A DNA stretch of 64,000 nt from CAZDIO01 sp964505555 (GCA_964505555.1 CAZDIO010000074.1:1-64000); one strand, 5' to 3'. Positions 52,335-61,122 are shown, counted from the first letter of the stretch. Translations and numbers: made by a program. Notes: a model not told the origin generated them from the letters alone.

Positions 52335-53269
52335 AGCGCTGCACCTCTAAGACCTCCCTCCTAGAACTGATTCTTTCTTCGATCTTTATACTTGGGACGA
52401 TGTGTGGGGTTGTTGGCAGCCTCGGTTGGGAGAGGTTCCCTCTAGAGCTTTTGTCTCATTTTCGAATACCATACCTTCTCATCGGGACGGGAGCGTTAGG
52501 ATATTTTGTTTGGAGAAAAACTTATCTTCTTGCTTTTTTTGCCCTCATCTCCCTTCTTTTCAATGGTGCGAGTGTTCTTCCTTATTTTATCCACAGCGAT
52601 CCTTCAACAACTGTTTCGGGAACAAAGATTCGAGTGCTCTCTGGAAATCTTTCGTTTTATAACTCAAATTCACAAGCATTTTTAAAAATTGTAAAGGAAC
52701 TCAAACCACAGATCGTCGCCGTATCAGAGATGTCACCGTGGTTTGAAAAAAGTATCTCCTCATTAAAAGATGACTATCCATTTGTTTTTCTTCCTCCTCA
52801 AGGCCTTCTTGCCGGACCAGCCTTATATAGCCAATTTCCGATTGAGGACACCCATTTCCATTTGTTGACGATCCACCTTGAAGCCTCTGTGCAGATACAA
52901 AACAAACGTATCTCTCTTTTCAATGTCACCTCTCCTCCCCCTCTCTCGGCAACCTCTTTAAAAAAACGAGATACATTGTTTGAGATTTTATTGGAACGTT
53001 TGCAGTTCAGATCTTCTCCACAAGTAATCTTAGGTGACTTTAATACCTCCCCCTGGTCTTCTCATTTTAAAGATTTCATCACAAAATCAACTCTCTCAGA
53101 CGCCCGTCTTGGTTTCGGAATCGTCCCAACCTGGCCTTCTTTCCTCCCATTCTTTGGGATCCCAATTGATTACTGTCTTGTAAGTAAGGACGTTCGAGTT
53201 CTTGATTTTCATTCAATAAAACTCGATGGCTCAGATCACAGACTTATTGTTTGTGATTTGGGAGTATGA
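52331..53269 (+). CDS. endonuclease/exonuclease/phosphatase-family membrane protein
   Basis: A 312-residue protein with three N-terminal helices (about 10-75) and a DNase I-like domain. G-D-F-N-T-S-P at about 236-242 and D-G-S-D-H-R at about 299-304 match the catalytic Asp/Asn and the final Asp-His of the EEP superfamily; S-E-M-S near 134 gives the metal-binding Glu. The domain faces the periplasm by the usual topology. Substrate is unknown (nucleic acid or phosphodiester lipid). Start is TTG at 52331, overlapping the SCO stop; no closer ATG fits. Confidence 0.75.
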   Translation: MKRCTSKTSLLELILSSIFILGTMCGVVGSLGWERFPLELLSHFRIPYLLIGTGALGYFVWRKTYLLAFFALISLLFNGASVLPYFIHSDPSTTVSGTKIRVLSGNLSFYNSNSQAFLKIVKELKPQIVAVSEMSPWFEKSISSLKDDYPFVFLPPQGLLAGPALYSQFPIEDTHFHLLTIHLEASVQIQNKRISLFNVTSPPPLSATSLKKRDTLFEILLERLQFRSSPQVILGDFNTSPWSSHFKDFITKSTLSDARLGFGIVPTWPSFLPFFGIPIDYCLVSKDVRVLDFHSIKLDGSDHRLIVCDLGV

Positions 53270-53815
53270 GTGCGTATGTAAAAATAAAATTGGGGGACTA
53301 GAGTTTGTCCAATTTATTATCTGATAGATTGAACACAGAGTTTCACAGGGTTACACAGAGTTAAATTAAAAGATCTATTTTCTTTATTCTGTTTTTCTTT
53401 ACTCTGTGTAACCCTGTGACACTCTGTGTTCAATTAAAAAGATATTTCACCCCCCAGTAAAGCTACGCCATGGGGGAAGTTTTAACGACCCATAACCAGT
53501 CACCTCAGGAAGAACTTGCTCCTTTCCTCGGCCCTTCTCCAAAGTAGTCTCCTCTGCAATAGATCGCGGGAGCTTAAGCTCCTGGGATTGGGCTTCCAAG
53601 GCCTTAGAAGGGGGCTTATTTTGAATAGTAACTGTCATAAAATTGAGCCTATCTAGTTCTGTTATGCTTATTTCAGGGGGGAAGGATACGCATCCTCAGG
53701 CTAAGTCCATAACATTACATAGGTTAAGGGAAAAACACCCTCAACCGGAACCGCGTTAGGAAGTCACCGCAGTAGCTAATTCGGTAAAAAATAGAATTTG
53801 AGAACTGGTTGCAAG
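53270..53815. other. intergenic gap before the TraG-like gene
   Basis: 546 bases without a supported gene. It contains a family C inverted repeat (53329-53433). A minus-strand frame of 63 codons at 53447-53638 has no ribosome binding site and no family resemblance. The final 180 bases should hold the promoter of the TraG-like gene; no clear consensus is seen. Confidence 0.5.
53329..53433. repeat. family C intergenic inverted repeat, copy 4
   Basis: Arms at 53329-53361 and 53401-53433 (TTGAACACAGAGTTTCACAG and its complement) pair over 33 bases with one mismatch around a 39-base loop. It lies 60 bases after the stop of the EEP-family gene, between two genes of the same direction. Confidence 0.9.
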
Positions 53816-56353
53816 ATGAATAAAACCTTTATCATCCTAACTTCTTTTGGAGTGCTCATCGCCGTTCTCCTTGGGCTGTATGTTACGGGGCATCTAAACG
53901 CTCCGGCATCTATTACTTCCCATACCCTGACTACTCATGCACAAGAGGCAAAAGCAGCGCTTACGCCACAATCATCTTCTTTTATTCGGGGTGCATTTGG
54001 GGTTTTTATCATTCTTGCAGTTCTTGCCACACTCTTATTTCGAGCTGGAGGATCAAGCCCTCTCAAACAGAACAAATCAAAACACAACCGCCCCGTTCGC
54101 TCCGCAAGTAATGAGTTGGGTTCAGGGGATCTCGCCAGAAAAAGTCACATTGCACCGTGGCTTGAGCGGCAGAACACTTTTGATACCCTGATCCCTGTTC
54201 ACAACCTCAAAGGGAGTGACGGCATAGTTCTTCGCGACGGAAATCTCGTTATTCCTCTTCATGAACGAAATCGTCATATCCTGACCATTGCCAAAACCGG
54301 AAGTGGTAAAACATCTCGAATGATTCTTCCTATTCTCTACGGTGATTGTATGTGTCCTGAACGAACAACGATCGTCATCGATTCCAAACCGGAGATGTGG
54401 CAAAAACTTGCCGCAATGACAAGAAAATACAATCCAAAAAAGAATATCATGCTCTTTAATCCCCTTGATGCTGCACGGAGCTTGAGCTGGAATATTCTTT
54501 CAAAAATTGAAAATGACACTGATTGCAAACTCATTGCAAACACCTTAATCATGGCGACAGACAATCCAGCCTCTCGAGCTGATAGTCCTTTCTTTCGTAA
54601 TAACGCCTTACAAATTCTCAATTCAATCATGGTCGGTCTTCTTAACGACAAAGAAGAAACCCTCTCCATGCCGCGAATCCACGAACTTGTTCAATCTGGC
54701 ATGTCCAATCTTTGTGACTGGTTGGAGGCCCGCCCCGATGCGCTACGAAATACAAAAACATTTGTTGATCTTGCACGCTCTGGATCCCAAAACGCTGATA
54801 CGATCATGTCTGAACTGAGCATGCGTCTTGGAGCATGGGATCTGCAAACCATTCGCGCCACTACTTCAGAAAGTGAACTTGATATTGAAACACTGATTTC
54901 ACAACCAACGCTGTTTATTATCGAGCTTCGCGAATCAGAATTGGAGATGCTTCGTCCTCTAGCGAACGTGATTGTAATTGAGCTGCTTCGATTCCTTACG
55001 AAGCGTGCCGAGCAATATCCCGCAGGAAGCCTTCCGCGACCAGCAAGTTTAGTGATCGATGAGTTCGCTAGTGCCTTGGGTCGTCTTCCAGATATTCATG
55101 TAAAACTCAATACCTTACGCTCAAGAAATGTAAGTATCGTTGCCGCAATTCAGTCCATTGCACAGATTAAAGCTAACTATGAGAGAGATGCTGATTCCGT
55201 GCTTGCTGGCTTTAGCACAAAGATCTTAATGCCTGCGCTAGATTTTCAAGACTCAGAGTGGGCATCAAAAGAAACCGGAACGATGACCGTGCGCTATAAC
55301 ACCTCTCAGCTCGGAAAGAACAAGCGGATCATCGATGTGTTTTCTAATAAAAACGATAGCGTCAGTGAGCAGGTACAGCAGCGGGCAGTGCTGACCCCGG
55401 ATGAAATTGGGCGTCCGATTGATAATGTCGCTACATTTTTTCTCCCAAATACTCCTGTATTTCAGGGCCATCTCGTTCCCTACTTTGAAATTGAGGAGAT
55501 GAAGTCCCGCTTTAAAACCACCTCTACAGATGATCTCGAACTTAAACTTCGAGAAAAACCAATTGTATATAGCGAGATCCTCTCGCCCCTGAACGGTTCG
55601 GCAGATGCTACAAATCATGCCACCAGGGAAGAACTTCTCAATCAACTTGAAGAGGATAAAGTTCAACTCGGGTGGCTAGACACGCAAGGCGCAGCAAGAG
55701 AGTGGTGGATCGCATTTGAAGAGGCAAATAAGCAAAATCTCTCCGTCATTCTAGGACTTACAAAGGATCTTCTTCGCCGTACAGCAACCATTACTGATTT
55801 CTATAAAACCTACGCTCGCAGTGGCTTATCAAGCGTTGAAGAGGTCCTGGGGCAGCTTGACCGAGAAACTTTTGAGAAAACAAAACGAAAGCTTGGTTGG
55901 GAGACCCTCACCGGGCCAGCTCATGATTGGTGGCTTGCGTTTGAAGAAGCAAACAAAAACAATGTGCCTTTAATGCTAAGTTTATCACTGGATCTGGCGG
56001 CTCGAAATGCAACGATTGCGGAGTTTTTTGCAGCCTACGTATATAGCGATACCGACGATGTGGAGAAGGTGCTTCACTACCTTGACTACCTAAAACTTGA
56101 AGCAAAATCTCCAAGACCGTCAACTGAAGATATCTTCCCCCTTTCAGAGCAGATACCAACAAACATCAACTCAACGCCAAAGGAAGCGGCAAGAAATGTC
56201 CATCTTATCTCCTATTTAGAAATGGCTCGAACCATCGTGACAAAAGGAAAAAAACAGGAACTCGCTTCACTCCTTCTTCTTGCCGAAGAAGATAAACTCC
56301 TCACCCTCGAAGATCGAACCCAACTCAAACAATTCACCGATCAACATATTTAG
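53816..56353 (+). CDS. TraG/VirD4-like ATPase with C-terminal repeats
   Basis: An 845-residue protein. Two N-terminal helices (about 5-25 and 60-80) anchor it to the inner membrane. The Walker A motif A-K-T-G-S-G-K-T is at about 159-166 and Walker B S-L-V-I-D-E-F-A at about 411-418; A-A-I-Q-S near 445 is the TraG/TraD-family motif. These features match type IV coupling proteins, which pump DNA or proteins. From residue 618 a 75-residue unit (L-G-W then E-W-W-I-A-F-E-E-A-N-K) is repeated once, an addition not usual in the family. No relaxase or other type IV secretion gene is nearby. The ATG at 53816 is chosen over the TTG at 53798. Confidence 0.8.
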   Translation: MNKTFIILTSFGVLIAVLLGLYVTGHLNAPASITSHTLTTHAQEAKAALTPQSSSFIRGAFGVFIILAVLATLLFRAGGSSPLKQNKSKHNRPVRSASNELGSGDLARKSHIAPWLERQNTFDTLIPVHNLKGSDGIVLRDGNLVIPLHERNRHILTIAKTGSGKTSRMILPILYGDCMCPERTTIVIDSKPEMWQKLAAMTRKYNPKKNIMLFNPLDAARSLSWNILSKIENDTDCKLIANTLIMATDNPASRADSPFFRNNALQILNSIMVGLLNDKEETLSMPRIHELVQSGMSNLCDWLEARPDALRNTKTFVDLARSGSQNADTIMSELSMRLGAWDLQTIRATTSESELDIETLISQPTLFIIELRESELEMLRPLANVIVIELLRFLTKRAEQYPAGSLPRPASLVIDEFASALGRLPDIHVKLNTLRSRNVSIVAAIQSIAQIKANYERDADSVLAGFSTKILMPALDFQDSEWASKETGTMTVRYNTSQLGKNKRIIDVFSNKNDSVSEQVQQRAVLTPDEIGRPIDNVATFFLPNTPVFQGHLVPYFEIEEMKSRFKTTSTDDLELKLREKPIVYSEILSPLNGSADATNHATREELLNQLEEDKVQLGWLDTQGAAREWWIAFEEANKQNLSVILGLTKDLLRRTATITDFYKTYARSGLSSVEEVLGQLDRETFEKTKRKLGWETLTGPAHDWWLAFEEANKNNVPLMLSLSLDLAARNATIAEFFAAYVYSDTDDVEKVLHYLDYLKLEAKSPRPSTEDIFPLSEQIPTNINSTPKEAARNVHLISYLEMARTIVTKGKKQELASLLLLAEEDKLLTLEDRTQLKQFTDQHI
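55667..56098 (+). repeat. 75-residue tandem repeat in the TraG-like protein
   Basis: Units start at 55667 and 55892, exactly 225 bases apart. Both encode L-G-W, then a W-W-x-A-F-E-E-A-N-K core, a hydrophobic helix and a segment ending in a V-E-x-V-L pattern. DNA has diverged, so the duplication is old. The second unit fades after about 56098. Confidence 0.85.
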
Positions 56354-56380
56354 TGTCGTTCCCTTGAATAGTTTCAACTT

Positions 56381-56484
56381 CCCTGTCGTTGCGAGCCGGG
56401 AGGCCCGGCCGCCGGGCGGAGCGAAGCAATCTCATAGCGGCTGAAGTGATTCGAGATTGCTTCGCTCCGCTCGCAACGACAGGG
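56381..56484. repeat. family B intergenic inverted repeat, copy 4
   Basis: CCCTGTCGTTGCGAGC at 56381-56396 plus GCGAAGCAATCTC at 56420-56432 pair with the right arm at 56453-56484 (GAGATTGCTTCGCTCCGCTC, then GCAACGACAGGG). The left arm has a ~23-base GC-rich insertion (itself palindromic, around CCCGGCCGCCGGG) at the same position as the insertion in the 19752-19862 copy. Lies between the convergent TraG-like and fliD genes. Confidence 0.9.
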
Positions 56485-56539
56485 AAAACGATTTCTTATT
56501 TTACCTAAAGCGAATGGCTCTGGAACTTTCCCGAAGATA

Positions 56540-57964
56540 TCAACGGCCTGAGGTGTTTAGGCTCGCGAGAACTGAGGTAAGGGCGTTTCCTTGGACGTTC
56601 AGTTGTCCAATTCTTCTTTCGAGTGCGGCAAACATTTTTTTAAGTCTTCCTTCTTCGCTGGCAATGATTCGCTCCACCCGTTCGATCTTCTCATTGAGTG
56701 ATTTATTTTCATTGGTATTTGCATTTGTGGCAAGAGCAACTATGCCCTCCCCAATTTTTGTAAATTCTGCAAGCACTCCACTTCCGCCTCTCCCGACCTT
56801 ATCGGCAAAGCCATTTAACATCTCATCTACAGCAACCGGGTCAGCTGCCATCGCTGCATCAAACTCATCCTCTTTAAATTCAATAGTACCATCACGCCAA
56901 TCGGTATCGACCCCCAAATCGGCAAATATTCGGTAGATACTATTTGTGGTTGCGCTTGATGTATGGAGGGCAGATCGAATCGAGGTAATCGCCATGTTAT
57001 CTACCCGAGTCTTTGCAAGACTCCCATAGACATTCTCACTCTCGCCGTTGTCTTTTGATTTTACTTCAACAAGACTATTTTCATTTGAGTAGCGAACCAG
57101 ATCATTAAACGCAGTAATCACCGCCTGGAGCTTCTCTTTTGTCTTTGCCGTATCTGGTGCGACACTGACACGAACAGGCGTTGTGGGATCGGCGGTTTTT
57201 AATTTTAGCGTTAAGCCTTGAATAAGGTCTGCAATGGTATTTGTAGACCGGATAATATCACCTAATCCAACGACATTAATGTGAGAATCAGCAGCTGCTT
57301 GCTCAGTGTAAGAGTTAAAAAGCCCCTGGTCTTTAATCTCTTGACCTACCGTAACCGCCAGTGTCCCCTTTGAGACACCCATCTCTTGTGAGTTAATCAT
57401 CAGGGCGTACTCCGGTGCTTGAGGAGTATTGACGTTTACAAGCGTTGCGAGAGCCTTTCCTGAACCATTGGTGTTAATCTGATCAACGATTCCAGAAAGG
57501 GTCGTTTCGTTAGTAACATCCACCGTAATGGTTGATTGGTCTGCACCAGTTCCTACGAGGATCGTAATCTGCGAAGGTGCTGCCAAGTTTGGAGCAATCG
57601 GCTGATTTTTGTCTGCAAACCGATCATCAAACGTCCATAACCCAGCTTGTGCAAGGGAATGAACGGTGATGTCAAAGTTTGACGCTATTGCTTGCTGACC
57701 GGCAACTGCTTCAAGAATATCTTCATTACTACTTGTTGCGCTTTTCTTAACAGCAGCGCCACGAAAGGTTCGAAATTCGTCTACCGCATCTTGGAGAGCA
57801 AGGAGTTTTTTATTGACCTCTTCAAGAGCTGTGGTCTCTTCCTGATTAAAAGCGATCTTGTTTTGAAATGGGATAAGCGAAACTCGACGAGCGTCGGTGA
57901 TGGCTTTGATAATTGCCTCACCATCAATGCCTGACGCAATTCCTGAGAATGTTACCGCTGGCAT
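56540..57964 (-). CDS. fliD: flagellar filament cap protein FliD
   Basis: A 474-residue protein. The N-terminal V-T-F-S-G-I-A-S-G-I-D-G at about residues 4-15 is the FliD_N signature, and helical N- and C-termini flank a beta-rich middle, as for hook-associated protein 2, which caps the filament and helps flagellin fold at the tip. The start at 57964 is fixed by GGAGGAGGAAT directly upstream; an in-frame ATG 24 codons earlier lacks a site. No FliS chaperone gene follows. It is convergent with the TraG-like gene. Confidence 0.88.
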   Translation of the reverse strand: MPAVTFSGIASGIDGEAIIKAITDARRVSLIPFQNKIAFNQEETTALEEVNKKLLALQDAVDEFRTFRGAAVKKSATSSNEDILEAVAGQQAIASNFDITVHSLAQAGLWTFDDRFADKNQPIAPNLAAPSQITILVGTGADQSTITVDVTNETTLSGIVDQINTNGSGKALATLVNVNTPQAPEYALMINSQEMGVSKGTLAVTVGQEIKDQGLFNSYTEQAAADSHINVVGLGDIIRSTNTIADLIQGLTLKLKTADPTTPVRVSVAPDTAKTKEKLQAVITAFNDLVRYSNENSLVEVKSKDNGESENVYGSLAKTRVDNMAITSIRSALHTSSATTNSIYRIFADLGVDTDWRDGTIEFKEDEFDAAMAADPVAVDEMLNGFADKVGRGGSGVLAEFTKIGEGIVALATNANTNENKSLNEKIERVERIIASEEGRLKKMFAALERRIGQLNVQGNALTSVLASLNTSGR

Positions 57965-58095
57965 ATTCCTCCTCCTCCCAACAACATCGCAATACCCGTA
58001 AGTTCTCTCCTTCTTTAGATGAGAAGATGAAAACAACTGATGCGCAGTCAGTTTAAGTTATTAGAATTATTGTGATTTAAGCGAGGTTTTTCTCA

Positions 58096-58158
58096 AACTT
58101 AGACTATTTCTTCAGCTTGAGCTTTGACTGAACTTTGACTTGCTCTTGCACTTGCACA
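58096..58158. repeat. family A half element (eroded)
   Basis: CTTAGACTATTTC at 58099-58111 and TTGACTTGCTCTTGCACTTG at 58136-58155 match the left arm of family A; the right arm is missing. Upstream of the HNH gene. Confidence 0.5.
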
Positions 58159-58201
58159 TTAACTCAGACGTTACTTTTAACAACGCTTTATGAGGTGAAG
58201 C

Positions 58202-58483
58202 TTGGAATGTAGGTTGGAACTGCGTCAGTCGCCGCAGCGCCGCGTTTCTGTTTCAAGACCTATTAAAGATAAAGTGCTCGTACGTGATGGCTTTCGATGC
58301 ACTTTCGTTAGTCAGGATGGAGTTAAATGTAATGCAACTAAGGGGCTTCATCTCGATCATATTCTTCCTCTGGGACTCGGTGGAAGTAATTCGTTTCAGA
58401 ATCTGAGAGTCCTTTGTGGAGCGCATAACAGGCTTGTTGCGGAACAGGTTTATGGGAAGGAGTTTATGGGGCGGTTTTATTGA
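58202..58483 (+). CDS. short HNH endonuclease domain protein
   Basis: A 93-residue protein. The HNH motif spans L-D-H-I-L-P (about 51-56), Q-N-L-R (about 66-69) and C-G-A-H-N (about 72-76), with an extra zinc-binding Cys pair in R-C-T-F and K-C-N near 33-43. In larger homologues this domain is the C-terminal end of a longer protein, so this may be a truncated relic. However, a TTG start at 58202 follows GAGGTG at good spacing, and a stop codon lies just upstream in frame, so a short gene may be expressed. Nuclease activity is plausible. Confidence 0.6.
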   Translation: MECRLELRQSPQRRVSVSRPIKDKVLVRDGFRCTFVSQDGVKCNATKGLHLDHILPLGLGGSNSFQNLRVLCGAHNRLVAEQVYGKEFMGRFY

Positions 58484-58515
58484 GAGGTTGACGATATAAT
58501 TATAGAACTGTACGC

Positions 58516-60201
58516 CTAACTGACTAATTGAAGATAGCATTGCTCGCAGTAGATGGACTTTGCGTGTTGGGGAGAGTAGCTGCTTTTTAGTGGGGTGTCG
58601 CAGCGATCGCAGTGGCGATCCCAGAAATGCTTTGGGTTTCTTAGGGAGAGACGTTTGCGATGGCGGCAGTGGGGGCATTTTCTTGGAATAGGGATTTGCT
58701 CTTGATGATAAAATGTGAGTTCAGCTTTAATGATTCTAAAATTTCTCCGGCAGCTCTCGCAGGAAAGAACTTCATTACAGATAGTGTCATTTACTGATGA
58801 GATCTCTTCTCCCACTTGTGAAAAACTCATCGTACCTTTTCCAAAGGTGCCGCTACTTTCTTCCTCCCACTTCCAGCCGCGCTTTTTTGTTTCCTCACGA
58901 GAAAGGGGTAATTCATCATAGGAGACACTATTGTTAAAGCCAAAGAGTGAGATACTGAGGGGAAAAAATTCTCCATACTCTCCATCTTTAAGCATTTTCT
59001 GTTTAATCTCTTTTACTAACTGTTCCCACTCTGCTTTTGAATATTGTTTGTTCAAGACACAGTATTCTGCTCCCGGTTTTAGGCTTACACACCCAAACAG
59101 ATACTTTCCGTTCTTACATTGACTCGAATACTCGGTGTTGTGACACCCCCAGCAATATCTGGAAAATTTTATGTTATAGGAATTAATACCCGAATTGGTC
59201 GTTTCATAGAGAAGCTCGGCTTCTCTTCCTGCGGTATTTGAATCAACACAATCCTTTGCGCCTCGCCAGATATGTTCTCCATAGGCGCAATCTTCTGCTT
59301 CATAACAGTGAAAAACATGCCGGCAGTTTTTTGCATTCCATAGATAATCGCCAAAACTATTCTCTACGTTATCTATATGAAGATACTTGCGAGGCTGCGT
59401 TTGAAGAAAATCAAAAAACTGTTTCCAGGAATTTTCTTGAGCGCTCGAAGAAGCGTATTGAAGCTCCTTACTTTTTTGAAAATACTCCTCTTTAGAATAA
59501 GGCTTGTTAAAAATATGATACTGTTTGTGTCGAAGGTTTACAGAAAACAAACAGTGGTCACATCCAATACAACTGTCAAGAAATGCCGAATCCCGACACT
59601 GCCAACAATTTAATGAATACTTAAGATTATAACAGTTCCTACAGTCAACAATCTGATAGCATCGTTCACACTCATGGGCATAACTACAGTCAAGAGAAGA
59701 ACTCGTCTTTTGAATCCAATAACAGTAGTAACAATCCTCACAATTACTGCTCTCAGCAATCAGATATGTGTTTTTACAATTAGCAACTGATTGGCAGTAA
59801 TCACTGTTTACATTATTTTGCCCCACAATCCCAAGTTGTGGGGCCTCATGCATTAATCTATCAAATTGAATAAAGAAAGATTGGGTATGATCATAGGCGT
59901 GACCTTGAGCTTTGTCGTCTCTCTTCTCTGAATACCAACACGACTGGCAATATACGACATAGGGAGAGCTTTGAGGAAAAGTCGAAACAAAATCTTTTTT
60001 ACAGCAATCACAAGTTCGTGAGTAAAAAACATAATCATTAATATGCCCATGCCTTCTGATGTGTCTACAACTTGGACACCAGGTTGGGTGCGGCACTTCA
60101 AAACGTTTGTAGAGATCACCGTCAATCTCGGTGATCTCAAATTTCATGTAACAGTTAGCACATGTTTTTTCTTGGAATGAATTGGGAGATGCGTCTGCCA
60201 T
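58516..60201 (-). CDS. cysteine-rich zinc-ribbon protein, Patescibacteria-like
   Basis: A 561-residue soluble protein with more than 50 cysteines. The N-terminal module (C-A-N-C at 14-17, C-P-S-C near 39, C-D-C-C near 60, C-Q-S-C near 79) is repeated at the C-terminus (C-E-S-C near 476, C-P-H-C near 502, C-D-R-C near 521, C-E-Q-C near 552). Between them are many C-x2-C and C-Y-x-C units and K-x-Y-x-I-F-N-K-x-Y-S-K-E-E-Y motifs. From memory, proteins of this layout are common in Candidate Phyla Radiation genomes and scarce elsewhere; function is unknown. It lies between fliD and the motor genes, on the opposite strand to the latter. Confidence 0.6.
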   Translation of the reverse strand: MADASPNSFQEKTCANCYMKFEITEIDGDLYKRFEVPHPTWCPSCRHIRRHGHINDYVFYSRTCDCCKKDFVSTFPQSSPYVVYCQSCWYSEKRDDKAQGHAYDHTQSFFIQFDRLMHEAPQLGIVGQNNVNSDYCQSVANCKNTYLIAESSNCEDCYYCYWIQKTSSSLDCSYAHECERCYQIVDCRNCYNLKYSLNCWQCRDSAFLDSCIGCDHCLFSVNLRHKQYHIFNKPYSKEEYFQKSKELQYASSSAQENSWKQFFDFLQTQPRKYLHIDNVENSFGDYLWNAKNCRHVFHCYEAEDCAYGEHIWRGAKDCVDSNTAGREAELLYETTNSGINSYNIKFSRYCWGCHNTEYSSQCKNGKYLFGCVSLKPGAEYCVLNKQYSKAEWEQLVKEIKQKMLKDGEYGEFFPLSISLFGFNNSVSYDELPLSREETKKRGWKWEEESSGTFGKGTMSFSQVGEEISSVNDTICNEVLSCESCRRNFRIIKAELTFYHQEQIPIPRKCPHCRHRKRLSLRNPKHFWDRHCDRCDTPLKSSYSPQHAKSIYCEQCYLQLVS

Positions 60202-60305
60202 TTTTTAATTTCCCTAGCACACAACTGCGAATCAAACCCCTAAATTAGAGCATCTATAGAAACATTACCAGAATTATCAATTGTCTGTGGTTAGGGTGAC
60301 AACTC

Positions 60306-61121
60306 ATGAGAAATAAAATCGGCGTCATTGCCTACGCAAAACAAAATAACTTTGATTTTGGAACGCTCTACGGAGCTTTTGCGGCATTTGGGCTTGTTTT
60401 TGTGGCGATTTATCTTGGTGGGTCATTTGAGACATTTATTGATCTAAAAAGTGTGCTCATCGTTCTTGGAGGAACGATTGGAGCAACACTTATAAATTTC
60501 CCACTTGAAGATTTTCAGAAAACCTTATCCACTCTGAAACCAGCGTTTTTTCCGGAGCTCTCTCCGCCTGAGGTTCGACTCCGAAAGATTATTACCCTGG
60601 CGATGAAGGTTAAAACAGATGGTGCTTTAGCCCTTGAAAATGACAGCTATCGGGAGTCCGATCCGTTTTTAAAAAAATGTCTCCAACTTACCGTTGATGG
60701 GTTAAAGCCCGATGATATTCGGCGCATTATGGAGATTGAGCTTGGGCTGCAAGAGGATCGACACCGCCGTGGTGCAGAACTCTTTCAAACGATGGGCAAT
60801 GTTGCTCCAGCAATGGGACTTATTGGAACGTTGATCGGGCTTGTTCAGATGCTTCAAAGACTTGAAGATCCTGCGGCGCTTGGTCCCGCAATGGCGGTAG
60901 CTTTTGTAAGCACATTTTATGGAGCAACACTTTCAAATATCGTCTTTCGTCCACTTGCTGGAAAACTTCGTAGAAGAAGTCAGGAAGAGATGCTCATTAA
61001 GGAGATGACGATGGAGGGCATCCTCTCTATTGCAAATGGAACTCATCCCCGACTCGTTGAGCAACACTTACTAAGTTTCCTCCCTCCAGAAGAACGGCGG
61101 TCGCAATTTAACGCATTTTAA
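60306..61121 (+). CDS. motA: flagellar stator protein MotA/PomA
   Basis: A 271-residue stator subunit with four helices. F-D-F-G-T-L-Y-G starts helix 1, V-L-G-G-T-I-G-A-T helix 2; the cytoplasmic loop contains E-D-R-H-R-R-G near 155 (torque residues), and helix 3 A-P-A-M-G-L-I-G-T-L-I-G-L carries the conserved Pro. The PomA/MotA type with S-T-F-Y-G-A-T-L-S-N in helix 4 suggests proton- or sodium-driven operation; the ion is not evident. It forms a ring around MotB. The two MotB-like genes follow directly, first at 1 base. Confidence 0.88.
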   Translation: MRNKIGVIAYAKQNNFDFGTLYGAFAAFGLVFVAIYLGGSFETFIDLKSVLIVLGGTIGATLINFPLEDFQKTLSTLKPAFFPELSPPEVRLRKIITLAMKVKTDGALALENDSYRESDPFLKKCLQLTVDGLKPDDIRRIMEIELGLQEDRHRRGAELFQTMGNVAPAMGLIGTLIGLVQMLQRLEDPAALGPAMAVAFVSTFYGATLSNIVFRPLAGKLRRRSQEEMLIKEMTMEGILSIANGTHPRLVEQHLLSFLPPEERRSQFNAF

Positions 61122-61122
61122 T

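Noticed and set aside
53447..53638. Minus-strand open frame of 63 codons before the TraG-like gene
   Set aside because: No ribosome binding site, no recognisable domain, and it lies alone in an intergenic gap; cannot be supported.
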